Positions 34,554 through 44,079 of a DNA stretch of 64,000 bases are shown here, piece by piece (positions within the stretch are counted from its first letter, which is position 1; every line of letters starts with the position of its first letter). The notes under the pieces are model-generated. The model was given only the letters and a program-made list of their open reading frames with translations. It was not told the origin of the DNA and searched no databases. The translations under genes were made by a program, and so were the position numbers. The stretch comes from Bacteroidia bacterium (GTDB taxonomy: Bacteria; Bacteroidota; Bacteroidia; Flavobacteriales; Flavobacteriaceae): positions 62,001 through 126,000 of the forward strand of contig JAUIBW010000005.1 in NCBI GenBank assembly GCA_030427585.1, in the 5' to 3' direction.

Positions 34554-35423
34554 CTATGTCAATACATACCAATTATTTACTGCTATTTCTAATTGTTCGT
34601 CTGTGGGATATTTTTCCTGTACCAGCGATATAAAATAAGAAACTTCTTCTATTGAAGGAGTTAGTTTAGAAAAATTTTGCCGAATATCATATGCCGAATT
34701 CACCTCAAAAGCTTCATTTACAAATAATGTTTTTACATGTCTCGCTCGAAGTACCTTTCTATAAAGTGATTCGTAAAAATACTTATCATACTCCTGATTT
34801 TCACTTAATTGTTTCTGCATTCCCCACTTTTTACCTACTTCGCATATTTCGCGATACAATGCCATAAGTACATGTGGTTGCGCGTCTGCTTTCTCCATTT
34901 CATGATTAGGATTCTTTGCAGTTTTTACTCGTTTACTTATGATTAGTTTTCTAAGTTTATCTGAAGGTACAGGTAGTATAAATTGAGTACTATCACTTGA
35001 TAATATAGGCTCTAATTCATCTTCTGTTTTTTTACCTAATTCTACTAACCTATTTCCTACCAAAGGAGCTTCAAGGATTAATACTTCAGTATCATTTTTA
35101 TGTAATTGATACCAATCATAAACCGCTTTTCTAGACCATAGTCCACAAGATTTTCTGATTCCAGCATGAGTAACTCCATCGATTTCAGGATAAATCTTCA
35201 ACACTTGTTCTGTTTCAAAACCCTGGCGTGCACCATCCCATTGTAGTATAGAAATCTTTCTATTCTTTTGTAATGCCATATAGGCAAATTGCTGTACATA
35301 TAGACTTTTTCCTACTCCGGGTAACCCCGTAAAACATACAATTTTAGCCTCAGAAGCGACGGTATCCAGTATAGAATATATTTCTCCTTCTTTGGGTAAA
35401 ACAATATATGATGAGTAATCCAT
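34554..35423 (-). CDS. P-loop NTPase/kinase-like protein of unknown function
   Basis: A 289-residue protein with Walker A GLPGVGKS (33-40), a hydrophobic strand ending in an acidic residue (VLILEAP, about 115-121) that could be Walker B, and a helical C-terminal half (about 190-285). It resembles a small-molecule kinase more than a GTPase or ATPase of a machine, but I cannot name the family. It lies 12 bases downstream of the aminotransferase gene and is the last gene of the catabolic operon. No substrate is suggested by sequence. Confidence 0.75.
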   Translation of the reverse strand: MDYSSYIVLPKEGEIYSILDTVASEAKIVCFTGLPGVGKSLYVQQFAYMALQKNRKISILQWDGARQGFETEQVLKIYPEIDGVTHAGIRKSCGLWSRKAVYDWYQLHKNDTEVLILEAPLVGNRLVELGKKTEDELEPILSSDSTQFILPVPSDKLRKLIISKRVKTAKNPNHEMEKADAQPHVLMALYREICEVGKKWGMQKQLSENQEYDKYFYESLYRKVLRARHVKTLFVNEAFEVNSAYDIRQNFSKLTPSIEEVSYFISLVQEKYPTDEQLEIAVNNWYVLT

Positions 35424-35435
35424 ATTACGGTTCGT

Positions 35436-36533
35436 CTAAATTGATAGTAATGCTTTTAACACTTCAAAAAAGATGGTATTTACTTTCGGTGTTGCTACTG
35501 TTACTCTAATATGATCTTTAACTCCAAATTTGCTACATGGTCTTACCATAATGCCAGCTTTTAGAAATGCACTTGTGATTTCTTCTTCAGCTATTGGGGA
35601 TTTAAACAAAATAAAATTAGCTTCGCTTTTCCAATAGGTAATACCCAGTTTCTCAAATTGTACATACATCCACTTTTTTTGTTCGCTAATCAATTTTTGA
35701 GTGTTTTCTATATGCTCATTATCTGTTAAGGCTCCGACTGCAGCTGCAGTACTTAATACATTAATCATAAAAGGTCTACTGATTTTCTGTAGATACGAGG
35801 CAATTTTAGGAGTCGAAAATGCATAACCAATACGCATACCTGCTAATCCGTATGCTTTAGAAAAACTATGAATAGCTATTATATTTTTATTTTTCTTAAT
35901 GTAATATGCAGCATTACAAAATTGCGGGTCTTCTACAAAATGAAAATATACTTCATCATAAACTACAATAACGGTATCCGGGATATTATCTAATAAATAG
36001 TCTACATCTTTTTTAGGAATTACAGTTCCTGTAGGATTATTAGGTGTAGTTAAAAATATCAATCGTGTATTCTCATTAATCGCATTAATAATCCTCTCTA
36101 CATTTAAACCAAAATCAGGAATTTTTAAAGGAACATCAATTACTGTAGCATTTTCTATAGCTGCAAAATTACCATACGCTTTAAATGTTGGGGACGAAAC
36201 GATTACTTCACTATCCGGACCTAAAAACCCTCTACAAATAATATCAATAATTTCTACACCACTATTAGCTGTTATATACTGGTCTGCTTCAATACCATTG
36301 TTATAGTGATCAGCTAAGGCTTTTTTTAATACAGAATCATCTCTATAGTGATATTCAGACAATTCATTTAATGATTCCTGTATTGCTTTTAATGCTTTTG
36401 GTGAGGGGCCTAAAAAATTCTCATTAGAAGAAAGCTTATATATTTTTTGATCTTCATTTTTGTTTTTACTTTCAGCTTTTGTAGCGCCTACTTTATAAGG
36501 TATAGTCTCAAGTATATGTTTTTTATACATCAT
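35436..36533 (-). CDS. PLP-dependent aminotransferase (HisC-like)
   Basis: A 365-residue class I/II aminotransferase most like histidinol-phosphate/aromatic aminotransferases. Schiff-base Lys226 is in HSFSKAYGLAGMRIGYAFS. Also seen are LTTPNNPTGT, YDEVYFHFV and, near the C-terminus, RPCSKFGVKDHIRVTV with the carboxylate-binding Arg. No other his genes are nearby, so a catabolic role, such as transamination of tyrosine, phenylalanine or L-DOPA, fits the operon. It has a probable regulator site about 60 bases upstream shared with hpaH. Confidence 0.9.
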   Translation of the reverse strand: MMYKKHILETIPYKVGATKAESKNKNEDQKIYKLSSNENFLGPSPKALKAIQESLNELSEYHYRDDSVLKKALADHYNNGIEADQYITANSGVEIIDIICRGFLGPDSEVIVSSPTFKAYGNFAAIENATVIDVPLKIPDFGLNVERIINAINENTRLIFLTTPNNPTGTVIPKKDVDYLLDNIPDTVIVVYDEVYFHFVEDPQFCNAAYYIKKNKNIIAIHSFSKAYGLAGMRIGYAFSTPKIASYLQKISRPFMINVLSTAAAVGALTDNEHIENTQKLISEQKKWMYVQFEKLGITYWKSEANFILFKSPIAEEEITSAFLKAGIMVRPCSKFGVKDHIRVTVATPKVNTIFFEVLKALLSI

Positions 36534-36591
36534 TTGATTATTTTGGTATAGGCCCTAGAAAAGTAAAAATTAGTTTTTGAAACAGAATACA

Positions 36592-37221
36592 TTAAAGTGT
36601 TATTATTATAGCACTTTTTGTCGTCTTTCCTACTTTAAAAGCCTTTTCAGAGCGAAGCTTTAATACTTCTTTATTTTTCTTAAAAAAATCAGTTACTAAT
36701 TCTGTTTTTAATGTTATGCTATTCTTAAGCTCTACGATATTTACGTCATTAGTGTCTGTATCATAAATGGCTAAAGAGGCTATTCCTGTTTTATGAGCAG
36801 AAATCTCTCCGGGGTTTACAACCCATGTCTCATTTTCTTTTTGAAATGAGGATATATGAGTATGCCCAAAAAACACGGCGTCATACAATCCCGAGTTCGC
36901 CATGGGAATGGCAAGGTCGTCGTAATGAGAAATAAAAATTTTGCGATTATCTATTTCTAAAAAATCATATGTATTTAGGCTCACACTAAGGTTACTTCCT
37001 TTATAATGTGCTACCTTAGTAATCTCTGCTTTTTCGCCATCATTATTTCCCCAAATCATGAACACAGGAATCGTAGAACATGATAATACTTTTGCAATAC
37101 CAGCATTCATTAAATCTCCTAAGCAAAGTATTTGTTCGCAATTCTGCCTTTCGATTTCCTCTAATGCAAGAATAAGATTATGGAAATTTTCATGGATATC
37201 TGAAATAATGGCTATTTTCAT
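36592..37221 (-). CDS. Metallophosphoesterase (YfcE/MJ0936-like)
   Basis: A 209-residue calcineurin-like phosphoesterase. Metal-binding motifs are AIISDIHENFHNL (DxH), LCLGDLMNAG (GDxx), WGNNDGE (GNND), and HYDD with GHTHI (GHTH). The MJ0936/YfcE subgroup cleaves phosphodiesters; the physiological substrate is unknown. It lies 20 bases after the ThDP enzyme gene. Its last codons (KSAIIITL) overlap the shared regulatory site at 36594-36618. Confidence 0.88.
   Translation of the reverse strand: MKIAIISDIHENFHNLILALEEIERQNCEQILCLGDLMNAGIAKVLSCSTIPVFMIWGNNDGEKAEITKVAHYKGSNLSVSLNTYDFLEIDNRKIFISHYDDLAIPMANSGLYDAVFFGHTHISSFQKENETWVVNPGEISAHKTGIASLAIYDTDTNDVNIVELKNSITLKTELVTDFFKKNKEVLKLRSEKAFKVGKTTKSAIIITL
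36594..36618 (-). promoter_or_regulatory. Putative AraC-type operator copy 2, upstream of the aminotransferase
   Basis: On the minus strand AAAAGTGCTATAAT, then AATA, then ACACTTT, identical at 23 of 25 positions to the site at 45882-45906. It is an imperfect palindrome (AAAGTG/CACTTT) and ends 60 bases from the aminotransferase ATG. It lies inside the 3' end of the phosphoesterase gene. Confidence 0.6.
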
Positions 37222-37241
37222 CTATATACATATTTTATGGG

Positions 37242-38876
37242 TTAGTTTACACCTCTCAACTTAGGCATCGATTTAAATTGATCTGTAGAAGGCATATCAA
37301 TACCTACTCCTATTTCTATTAGTGTTGGTAACTCTCGTTTTTTTGCCTTTTGTATTGCTTGTCTAAAACTATCAAAATCTGATACTTTTTCTGCATGAGC
37401 ACCGTATGATTCTGCCATTGCAATAAAATCCGGGTTTGTCAAATCACTAGCTATCACTTTATTGCCATAATTATTGATCTGCATATTCTGTACATTACCA
37501 AAAGCATTATTATTAAACAGGCAAATGATTACACCTATCTTGTGTTGTACGGCTGTAGCTAATTCTTGTACAGCAAACATAAACCCTCCATCACCACAAA
37601 CCGTAATTACAGGCAATTCTGGTTTTGCCACTTTTGCTCCAAGTGCCGTAGGAAACCCCCATCCCAAAGCTCCCATATACCCTGTAGACAAATAGGTTCT
37701 GGGAGCGTAAGCTTCCCATAACAATCTGCTGGCAAACCCAACCTGTGTTAGTTCATCTACAAAAATCCCATCATCTGGCAATTCTTCTCTAATAATTCTT
37801 AAATACGTTGCCTGGGGCTCTAAATATGCAGTTTTTTCTTTCCAACTCGCTTTTAATACCTGCATTTCTTTTTCTCTACTCGTTCTTTGAGGAATCTTGT
37901 TTTTAAGTGTCTCCAAAATTGCTTTTGATGCTTGCGCTGCATTAGCTGTTAATGCAATATCTGGCATTGTAATTTTATCATGATCATTAACATCTATATT
38001 AATACTAATAAATGAGAGGTGTTCATCGGTACCCCATTTTAATATGGGCATACGCACATGACTTCCTATCCCTACCACTACATCTGCTTCTTTCCATAAT
38101 TCATACGCAGCCGGAACAGGATGACTTAGATAATTTCTAGAAGAAACAATACCTTTTCCGGTTCGATATGAAAATACCGGAATTTGCATATAATTAGCCA
38201 ATGCTGTTATTTCTTCACTAGCGTCCATAGCTCCGCTTCCTACAAAAATTAATGGATTTTTTGCATGTATCAAAGCCTCTGCTATTTTGTTTATAGTAGA
38301 TATATCTATTTCCTCTTCTTGTTTTACTTTCGCGAAAGCGGGAAACGTTATTTCATCAGAACTCATTAGTAAATCCATAGAAATTTCTAACCCTACAGGC
38401 TGCGGTCTTCCTGTTTCTATTTCCTGAAAGGATTTCTGTATTTTATGCGGTATTTCCTTAATGTCATTCACCTTATCCGAGTATTTGGTAAGGCGTTTCA
38501 TGATTCCTAATTGATCCTTAGATTCATGCAATACTCCCCAGCCTTTTCCCTGGGTTTTTAAAGGAGTTTGGCCAACTAATGCCAATACTTTTGCATTTAA
38601 TCCATAGGCGGTTAATAGAGCTGCTGAGCTATTAAGGAATCCTGGCCCGGGAACCACATTGTAGACTGCCGTTTTTCCAGATGCCAGGTAATATCCTAGT
38701 GCCATATACCCTACTCCTTGTTCATGGCGCGTATGTATGACCGTTATTTCATCCTGATAGTCATAAAATGCATTGTACAGCCAGTCGTTTTGTACTCCTG
38801 GTAAACCAAAAACGATTTTAACCCCTTGTTTTATTAATAATCGTACTACGATCTGTCCCCCCGTTAATTTTGCCAT
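37242..38876 (-). CDS. Thiamine-diphosphate-dependent enzyme (decarboxylase/acetolactate-synthase-like)
   Basis: A 544-residue ThDP enzyme. The N-terminal Pyr domain has FGLPGVQNDWLY and the catalytic Glu52 in HTRHEQGVGYMALGYY. The middle domain has GSGAMDASEE. The C-terminal PP domain has GDGGFMFAVQELATAVQ with NNNAFG, the GDG-N metal/ThDP signature. The acetolactate-synthase/benzoylformate-decarboxylase branch is suggested. In this operon an aryl-pyruvate decarboxylase role is attractive but inferred. It starts 3 bases after the aldehyde dehydrogenase stop. Confidence 0.87.
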   Translation of the reverse strand: MAKLTGGQIVVRLLIKQGVKIVFGLPGVQNDWLYNAFYDYQDEITVIHTRHEQGVGYMALGYYLASGKTAVYNVVPGPGFLNSSAALLTAYGLNAKVLALVGQTPLKTQGKGWGVLHESKDQLGIMKRLTKYSDKVNDIKEIPHKIQKSFQEIETGRPQPVGLEISMDLLMSSDEITFPAFAKVKQEEEIDISTINKIAEALIHAKNPLIFVGSGAMDASEEITALANYMQIPVFSYRTGKGIVSSRNYLSHPVPAAYELWKEADVVVGIGSHVRMPILKWGTDEHLSFISINIDVNDHDKITMPDIALTANAAQASKAILETLKNKIPQRTSREKEMQVLKASWKEKTAYLEPQATYLRIIREELPDDGIFVDELTQVGFASRLLWEAYAPRTYLSTGYMGALGWGFPTALGAKVAKPELPVITVCGDGGFMFAVQELATAVQHKIGVIICLFNNNAFGNVQNMQINNYGNKVIASDLTNPDFIAMAESYGAHAEKVSDFDSFRQAIQKAKKRELPTLIEIGVGIDMPSTDQFKSMPKLRGVN

Positions 38877-38879
38877 AGT

Positions 38880-40385
38880 TTAGTACACTATATTTACTGC
38901 TTTTGTTTTTGTAAAAGCATATAATCCCTCTTTTCCCAATTCTTTTCCTATTCCCGATTGTTTAAATCCCCCTAAAGGGAAATGAGGATCTGATCTGGCA
39001 TTAGAATTTATCCATACCCAGCCGGCTTCCAGTTCATCTACCATTCTCATAGACTTAGAAACATCTTTAGTAAAGACAGTAGAGGAGAGACCATAATTAG
39101 TCTGGTTAGCTAACTTAATTGCTTCTTCAATAGTCTTAAAAGGTACACCAACCAGTACAGGGCCAAAAATCTCTTCTTGTACTACTCTTAAGTTGTTATC
39201 TGTAGTTGAAAAAATAGCAGGCTCTAAAAAATACCCTTTATCTTTTATCTTTTTTCCACCTGAAATTAAAGTAGCTCCTTCTTCATTACCTAATGTAATA
39301 TAATTAGTAACAGTATCTAAATGTGATTTACACACCAACGGCCCCAAATCCACATTATCTTCAAATCCATGTCCAATTTTCATTTTTTGAGCCTTATGCA
39401 TAATATCCGTCATGACTTTATCATACACCTTTTCTTGTATATAGACTCTAGAGCCTGAAACACAAATTTGCCCCATATTTCTAAAAATACCTTGTGCTAC
39501 GCATTGGGATGCCCAATCTAAATCTGCATCTTCAAAAACAACTGCCGGAGATTTCCCACCCAGTTCTAATGATATTCCTGTAATAGCATCTATTGCGGCT
39601 TTTCCTATAGCTTTTCCTGTGGTAGTAGACCCTGTAAAAGTTACTTTATCAATACCTGGATGTGATACTAAAGCATTTCCTGTAGTGCTTCCATTACCTA
39701 ATATAATATTGACTACACCTTCAGGGAAACCTGCCTCTGCTATAAGTTCTCCCAGCACCAAAGAATTCAGCGGTGTCTCTCCCGATGGTTTTAATACTAC
39801 AGTACAACCTGCTACCAGAGCTGGAGCTAATTTCCAGGCTGCAATAGAGAACGGAGTATTCCAAGGTATAACTGCTGCTACTACTCCTACAGGCTCTCTA
39901 CGTGTAAATGCAAAATTTTGTTTATTATGGGGTTGCGCAATAGAAAGATTAAAGGTTTCTCCTTCAATTTTACTACACCATCCGGCATAATATCTAAATG
40001 TTTTAGCTGCTCCTAATACTTCAGATTTTCTGGCTTCTGCAAAAGGTTTTCCATTTTCTAAAGTAATCACTTCGGCAATATGATCTGCATTTTCTTCAAT
40101 TAAATCAGCCATTTTATAGAGTAATCGCTCTCGGTCTGCAGGAAGCATTTTTCGCCATTTATAAGCATACAAGGCTCTTTTGGCTGCCTCTACTGCTTTA
40201 TTTACATCTTCTGATGAAGAAATAGGAATGGTGGCTATCACCTCTTCATTAGCAGGATTAATTACCTCGCTAACTTCATCACAATCTGCTAAAACCCATT
40301 CATTATTTATAAAGTTTTTCTTAGACAGATCTTTAAAAAAAGATGTAGTCTTTGGGTGTAACGAAAGTTCTTGTATTGATTTCAT
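38880..40385 (-). CDS. NAD(P)-dependent aldehyde dehydrogenase
   Basis: A 501-residue aldehyde dehydrogenase. NAD-binding GSTTTGKAI, general-base Glu in LELGGKSPAVVF and nucleophile Cys in NMGQICVSGSRVY are all present. It abuts hpaF and precedes the ThDP enzyme by 3 bases. Two roles are possible: oxidation of succinic semialdehyde from HpaI, or oxidation of an aryl-acetaldehyde made by the ThDP enzyme to homoprotocatechuate. Sequence alone does not decide. Confidence 0.9.
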   Translation of the reverse strand: MKSIQELSLHPKTTSFFKDLSKKNFINNEWVLADCDEVSEVINPANEEVIATIPISSSEDVNKAVEAAKRALYAYKWRKMLPADRERLLYKMADLIEENADHIAEVITLENGKPFAEARKSEVLGAAKTFRYYAGWCSKIEGETFNLSIAQPHNKQNFAFTRREPVGVVAAVIPWNTPFSIAAWKLAPALVAGCTVVLKPSGETPLNSLVLGELIAEAGFPEGVVNIILGNGSTTGNALVSHPGIDKVTFTGSTTTGKAIGKAAIDAITGISLELGGKSPAVVFEDADLDWASQCVAQGIFRNMGQICVSGSRVYIQEKVYDKVMTDIMHKAQKMKIGHGFEDNVDLGPLVCKSHLDTVTNYITLGNEEGATLISGGKKIKDKGYFLEPAIFSTTDNNLRVVQEEIFGPVLVGVPFKTIEEAIKLANQTNYGLSSTVFTKDVSKSMRMVDELEAGWVWINSNARSDPHFPLGGFKQSGIGKELGKEGLYAFTKTKAVNIVY

Positions 40386-40748
40386 TTATCTTACAGCATT
40401 TTTGGTTAAGTCTAGTCCCATTATCAATTCTTTTACCTCTGTGGAAAGGATAATCTCTTTTGCATTTATCTCTTTTTCAAAATATTTTTGCAACACTTTC
40501 ATTCCGATTTCAGATAATTCTTTTCGAACTTCAAGAGAACGACCTTCGCGTAAACGAATTAATAGATTTATCATTTTATAATCTGGATTACCATCAATAA
40601 TAAAATGATCACCAGATGGTACTACTCTACATTTTACTCCTAATCGAGAAATATGTCCCGTAGCTACAAATTCATCGGCTAAGGTTTGAAAAATAGCTTT
40701 GAAATCTGCTTCAATATTATTTGAACATTCTAATGTTATATGTGGCAT
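40386..40748 (-). CDS. hpaF: 5-carboxymethyl-2-hydroxymuconate isomerase
   Basis: A 120-residue CHMI-type tautomerase. The start MPHITLECSNNIE puts Pro at position 1 after Met removal, the catalytic base of the family, and the lengths agree (about 125 in E. coli). It isomerises 5-carboxymethyl-2-hydroxymuconate in homoprotocatechuate breakdown. It lies 1 base after hpaD and abuts the aldehyde dehydrogenase gene. Confidence 0.88.
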   Translation of the reverse strand: MPHITLECSNNIEADFKAIFQTLADEFVATGHISRLGVKCRVVPSGDHFIIDGNPDYKMINLLIRLREGRSLEVRKELSEIGMKVLQKYFEKEINAKEIILSTEVKELIMGLDLTKNAVR

Positions 40749-40749
40749 A

Positions 40750-41730
40750 TTAATCTGCTATTATTGGACGCGCTTCCATGGTTGCTTTTTTTACTTTGGT
40801 ATTTATAAATGTACTTCCATTTTCAAACCAACTTCTTGGTGCCGGTGCTCCCCATAGCGTTTGTCTCTGCGGATCACTTAAATCCCAACCCAGCGGTTCT
40901 AAATCGGGGTCAACGGTTAAATAATCACAGGTATAAACTTCTATTCTATGACCATCTGGATCCAGGATATATAAGAAAAAAGCATTGGATACTCCATGTC
41001 TTCCTGGTCCTCGCTCGATATTATTTACATATCCGGTGGTAGACATCACATCCAGTAAATGAATAATATTGAGTGCGGTAGGTACCCAAATAGCTGAGTG
41101 ATGTAATCTTGGTCCATCTCCATTGGTTAGTGCCATATCATGAACATTTCCTTTTCGATGCATCCAGGCAGCCCACATTTCTCCTTTTTCTGTAGTAGAA
41201 TATTCGGTAAGTCTAAATCCTAATTGACTTACAAAAAATTCATATGTTTCTTGTGCATTGGGAGTGAAGACATTAAAGTGATCAAATCGCTGTGGATGCA
41301 TTCCTTGATACGCTTTATATTCTCTAAGTTTTTGAGGTACTTTTTTCATACGCGCATAAAACTCTAATATAAAACCTTGTGGCGATACGACTCGTAATGT
41401 TCGGTCTTCGGCATATTTTGAAACCCACTCAGTATCAACATTAATGTTGTCTAAATGTGCTTTTAACGCATCTAAATCTTTTTCAAAAGCTACTTTAAAC
41501 CCTACTGCCAATACAGAAGGTTCTTCTGCTTTTTTTAAAATATAAGAGTGGTGCTGTTGTTCTTCTAAACCGCGTAAGTAAATCGTATTTTCTGTTCTTT
41601 CGGTTTCAATTAAACCTAGTATATCTACATAAAACTTATGTGATTCGTCTAAATCGGTTACAGCATATTCTACATGGCTACAACGAATTATATTAAAAGG
41701 TAAATCGAAGTTATGAGGTACTAATGCCAT
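40750..41730 (-). CDS. hpaD: 3,4-dihydroxyphenylacetate 2,3-dioxygenase (VOC-type)
   Basis: A 326-residue extradiol dioxygenase of the VOC superfamily, type I. The metal ligands are His in RFDHFNVF (about 155), His in RLHHSAIWV (about 215) and Glu in HRIEVYTCDY (about 267). Homologues in Arthrobacter and Brevibacterium use Mn(II) or Fe(II) on homoprotocatechuate, unlike the unrelated E. coli HpaD (LigB type). The ATG at 41730 (MALVPHNFDLP) is preferred to a TTG at 41760; it lies 22 bases after the hpaE stop. Confidence 0.92.
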   Translation of the reverse strand: MALVPHNFDLPFNIIRCSHVEYAVTDLDESHKFYVDILGLIETERTENTIYLRGLEEQQHHSYILKKAEEPSVLAVGFKVAFEKDLDALKAHLDNINVDTEWVSKYAEDRTLRVVSPQGFILEFYARMKKVPQKLREYKAYQGMHPQRFDHFNVFTPNAQETYEFFVSQLGFRLTEYSTTEKGEMWAAWMHRKGNVHDMALTNGDGPRLHHSAIWVPTALNIIHLLDVMSTTGYVNNIERGPGRHGVSNAFFLYILDPDGHRIEVYTCDYLTVDPDLEPLGWDLSDPQRQTLWGAPAPRSWFENGSTFINTKVKKATMEARPIIAD

Positions 41731-41752
41731 ATTTATTTTTTTATTATTACTA

Positions 41753-43267
41753 CTATTCAATCCCTAATTTTGGGATATCATGATCTCCCAATGCTATAGA
41801 AATATTTTTGGTTTCCATATAAAAGTCAAAACTATACTCTCCACCATCTCTCCCTATACCACTGTATTTAACTCCTCCAAAAGGTGTAGGTAGATGTCTT
41901 ACATTTTGTGAGTTTATCCAAACCATTCCTGCTTCTACCTGATATGCTATTCGATGTGCGCGACCTACATCTTTTGTCCAGATATAAGCTGTTAATCCAT
42001 ATTTTACAGCATTAGCTATTTTAATAGCTTCATCCTCAGTTTCAAATGGAATTACGGTTAAGAATGGTCCAAAAACTTCTTCTTGTGCAATACGCATATC
42101 TTTTGATGCATCAATAAAAAGTGTTGGATTTACATAACATCCTTTTTCTAATCCATCTGGTTTACCTCCACCTACTGCCAGAGTTGCTCCTTCGTCTTTT
42201 CCTATTTTGCCATAACTCAATACTTTTTCCTGATGTGTAGGGTGAATCATAGGGCCAATTTCTGTTTCCGGGTCTAATGGGTGCCCTACTTTTATACTGG
42301 CAACTCTCTTTTTTAGTTTTTCAACAAAATCAGGATAGATATCTTTTTGTAATAATAATCTGCTACTAGATGTACATCGTTCTCCATTAAGGCTGTATTT
42401 CATAAAAATTGCAGCATCTAAAGCCCGATCTACATCGGCATCATTAAAAACAATAATAGGGTTCTGCCCTCCTAATTCTAAATGCACTCTTTTTAGTGTT
42501 GGTGCTCCTTGTTTCATAATGTGACTACCTGTTGTAGTTTCTCCAATAAATGCAACTGCCTTTATGTATTCGTGTTCTGTTAATGATTTCCCTGCTGTTT
42601 CTCCAAAGCCATGCACAACATTCCATACTCCTTTTGGCAATCCTGCTTCATGTGCTAATTCTGCAAGTCTGTTTGCTGTTACAGGACTAAACTCTGCAGG
42701 TTTATGAACAACTGTACAACCTGCTGCGAGAGCTGGTGCTATCTTCCATGTACTTAGCATAAATGGAGTATTCCAGGGGGTAATGATCCCAACCGGACCT
42801 ATAGGTTGGCGAATGGTATAATTTGCATGATGAGTATCTGGTGTAGATAACCCATTTTGTGCATCGATGACTTTATCAGCAAAATACTTAAAGTTTGCGG
42901 CACCTCTAATCGCTGCCTTTTTCATAAAGCGGATAGGTTGTCCTGTATCATAACTTTCTAGCACTGCTATTTCGTCTGCATGTTTTTCTATTTTTTCTGC
43001 TATGGCATATAAAATATCTCGTCTGTTTTTATTAGGCATCGCTTTCCATTCTGTAAAAGCATCCATTGCGGCCTGTGCTGCAGTATCGATATCCTCTTTA
43101 TCACTTTCGGCCACCCGGGTTATAAAGTTGCCATCTATTGGTGTTGTATTCTCAAATGTTTTTCCCGAGATCGCTTCAACAGTTTTTCCATTGATAAGAT
43201 TCTTGATACCTCTTTCTTTTAATTGAGGTAAAAACTGTTGTAATAATTCTAAATTCTTGTCTAACAT
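41753..43267 (-). CDS. hpaE: 5-carboxymethyl-2-hydroxymuconate semialdehyde dehydrogenase
   Basis: A 504-residue aldehyde dehydrogenase. General base Glu is in LELGGQNPIIVF and nucleophile Cys in LNGERCTSSSRLL; TPWNTPFMLSTWKIAPALAAGC is the typical HpaE/ALDH2 segment. It oxidises the dioxygenase product. I start it at the ATG at 43267 (MLDKNLELL), which overlaps the hpaG stop as TAATG; a longer frame from 43372 adds 35 residues that are only an overlap with hpaG. Confidence 0.92.
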   Translation of the reverse strand: MLDKNLELLQQFLPQLKERGIKNLINGKTVEAISGKTFENTTPIDGNFITRVAESDKEDIDTAAQAAMDAFTEWKAMPNKNRRDILYAIAEKIEKHADEIAVLESYDTGQPIRFMKKAAIRGAANFKYFADKVIDAQNGLSTPDTHHANYTIRQPIGPVGIITPWNTPFMLSTWKIAPALAAGCTVVHKPAEFSPVTANRLAELAHEAGLPKGVWNVVHGFGETAGKSLTEHEYIKAVAFIGETTTGSHIMKQGAPTLKRVHLELGGQNPIIVFNDADVDRALDAAIFMKYSLNGERCTSSSRLLLQKDIYPDFVEKLKKRVASIKVGHPLDPETEIGPMIHPTHQEKVLSYGKIGKDEGATLAVGGGKPDGLEKGCYVNPTLFIDASKDMRIAQEEVFGPFLTVIPFETEDEAIKIANAVKYGLTAYIWTKDVGRAHRIAYQVEAGMVWINSQNVRHLPTPFGGVKYSGIGRDGGEYSFDFYMETKNISIALGDHDIPKLGIE

Positions 43268-44010
43268 TATTCTGCTATTAAGTAATTTTCTAATTTTCCG
43301 ATACCTGCTACTTCGCATATCACCGTATCTCCCGGATAAATATGTGATACTCCTTCTGGAGTTCCTGACCATATCATATCGCCTGGATTAAGTGTCATAA
43401 AACCTGACATATATTCTATCAATTCTGCAATGCTATGCCTAATATTTTTGGTATTCCCTTCTTGCCTTAACTCGCCATTTACCCATGTTTTTAGAGAAAC
43501 ATTAGTAGGGTCTATATCTTTGGCATCTACCATCCAGGGCCCGCAGGGTCCCCAGGTATCAAATCCTTTTGCTTTAAGTGGCGGCCTGTAATAATTTACC
43601 ACAAAATCACGAACAGTGATTTCATTACCCACCATATAATATCCAACATAATCTAATGCATCAGCAGCTTTAACTTTTCTGCATGAACGACCTATTATTG
43701 CCACAAGCTCACATTCGTAATGCATATACTCTATGCCCGATGGAACCATAATATTGGATTTATGACCAATCATGGTGTGTGGCATTTTATGAAACAATAT
43801 GGGATATTCCGGAATTTCTAATTTTAATTCTTTGGCATGATCTGCATAAGCTAGTGCTACACCTATTGCTTTACCAACTCCCTGTGGATCAACAGGAGGA
43901 AGAAACATAACATCATCGGGATTAAATTCTTGCGTACCTTTTAGTATTATATTATTTTCATAAATCCCCTGATGGATTCCTCCATTATATGCAAATCTTA
44001 CATGCTTCAT
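43267..44010 (-). CDS. hpaG: HpaG-type isomerase/decarboxylase (FAH family)
   Basis: A 247-residue single-domain FAH-family protein. The metal-binding HYECELVAIIG (about 95-105) and the C-terminal GDMIWSGTPEGVSHI are visible. In the pathway it converts OPET to 2-hydroxyhepta-2,4-dienedioate. E. coli HpaG is a two-domain fusion; a single-domain form, as here, is known in other bacteria. It precedes hpaE with a TAATG overlap and is 69 bases after hpaI. Confidence 0.9.
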   Translation of the reverse strand: MKHVRFAYNGGIHQGIYENNIILKGTQEFNPDDVMFLPPVDPQGVGKAIGVALAYADHAKELKLEIPEYPILFHKMPHTMIGHKSNIMVPSGIEYMHYECELVAIIGRSCRKVKAADALDYVGYYMVGNEITVRDFVVNYYRPPLKAKGFDTWGPCGPWMVDAKDIDPTNVSLKTWVNGELRQEGNTKNIRHSIAELIEYMSGFMTLNPGDMIWSGTPEGVSHIYPGDTVICEVAGIGKLENYLIAE

Positions 44011-44079
44011 ACCTATATGTTTATTGTTTTTATCTCTGAATCAAATTTTTGCTACCACAATTGTTATACTTTTTACAAA

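Noticed and set aside
43268..43372. N-terminal 35-residue extension of HpaE
   Set aside because: The Arg/Ser-rich extension is out-of-frame reading of the hpaG 3' end; the TAATG junction at 43267 gives the normal HpaE start.
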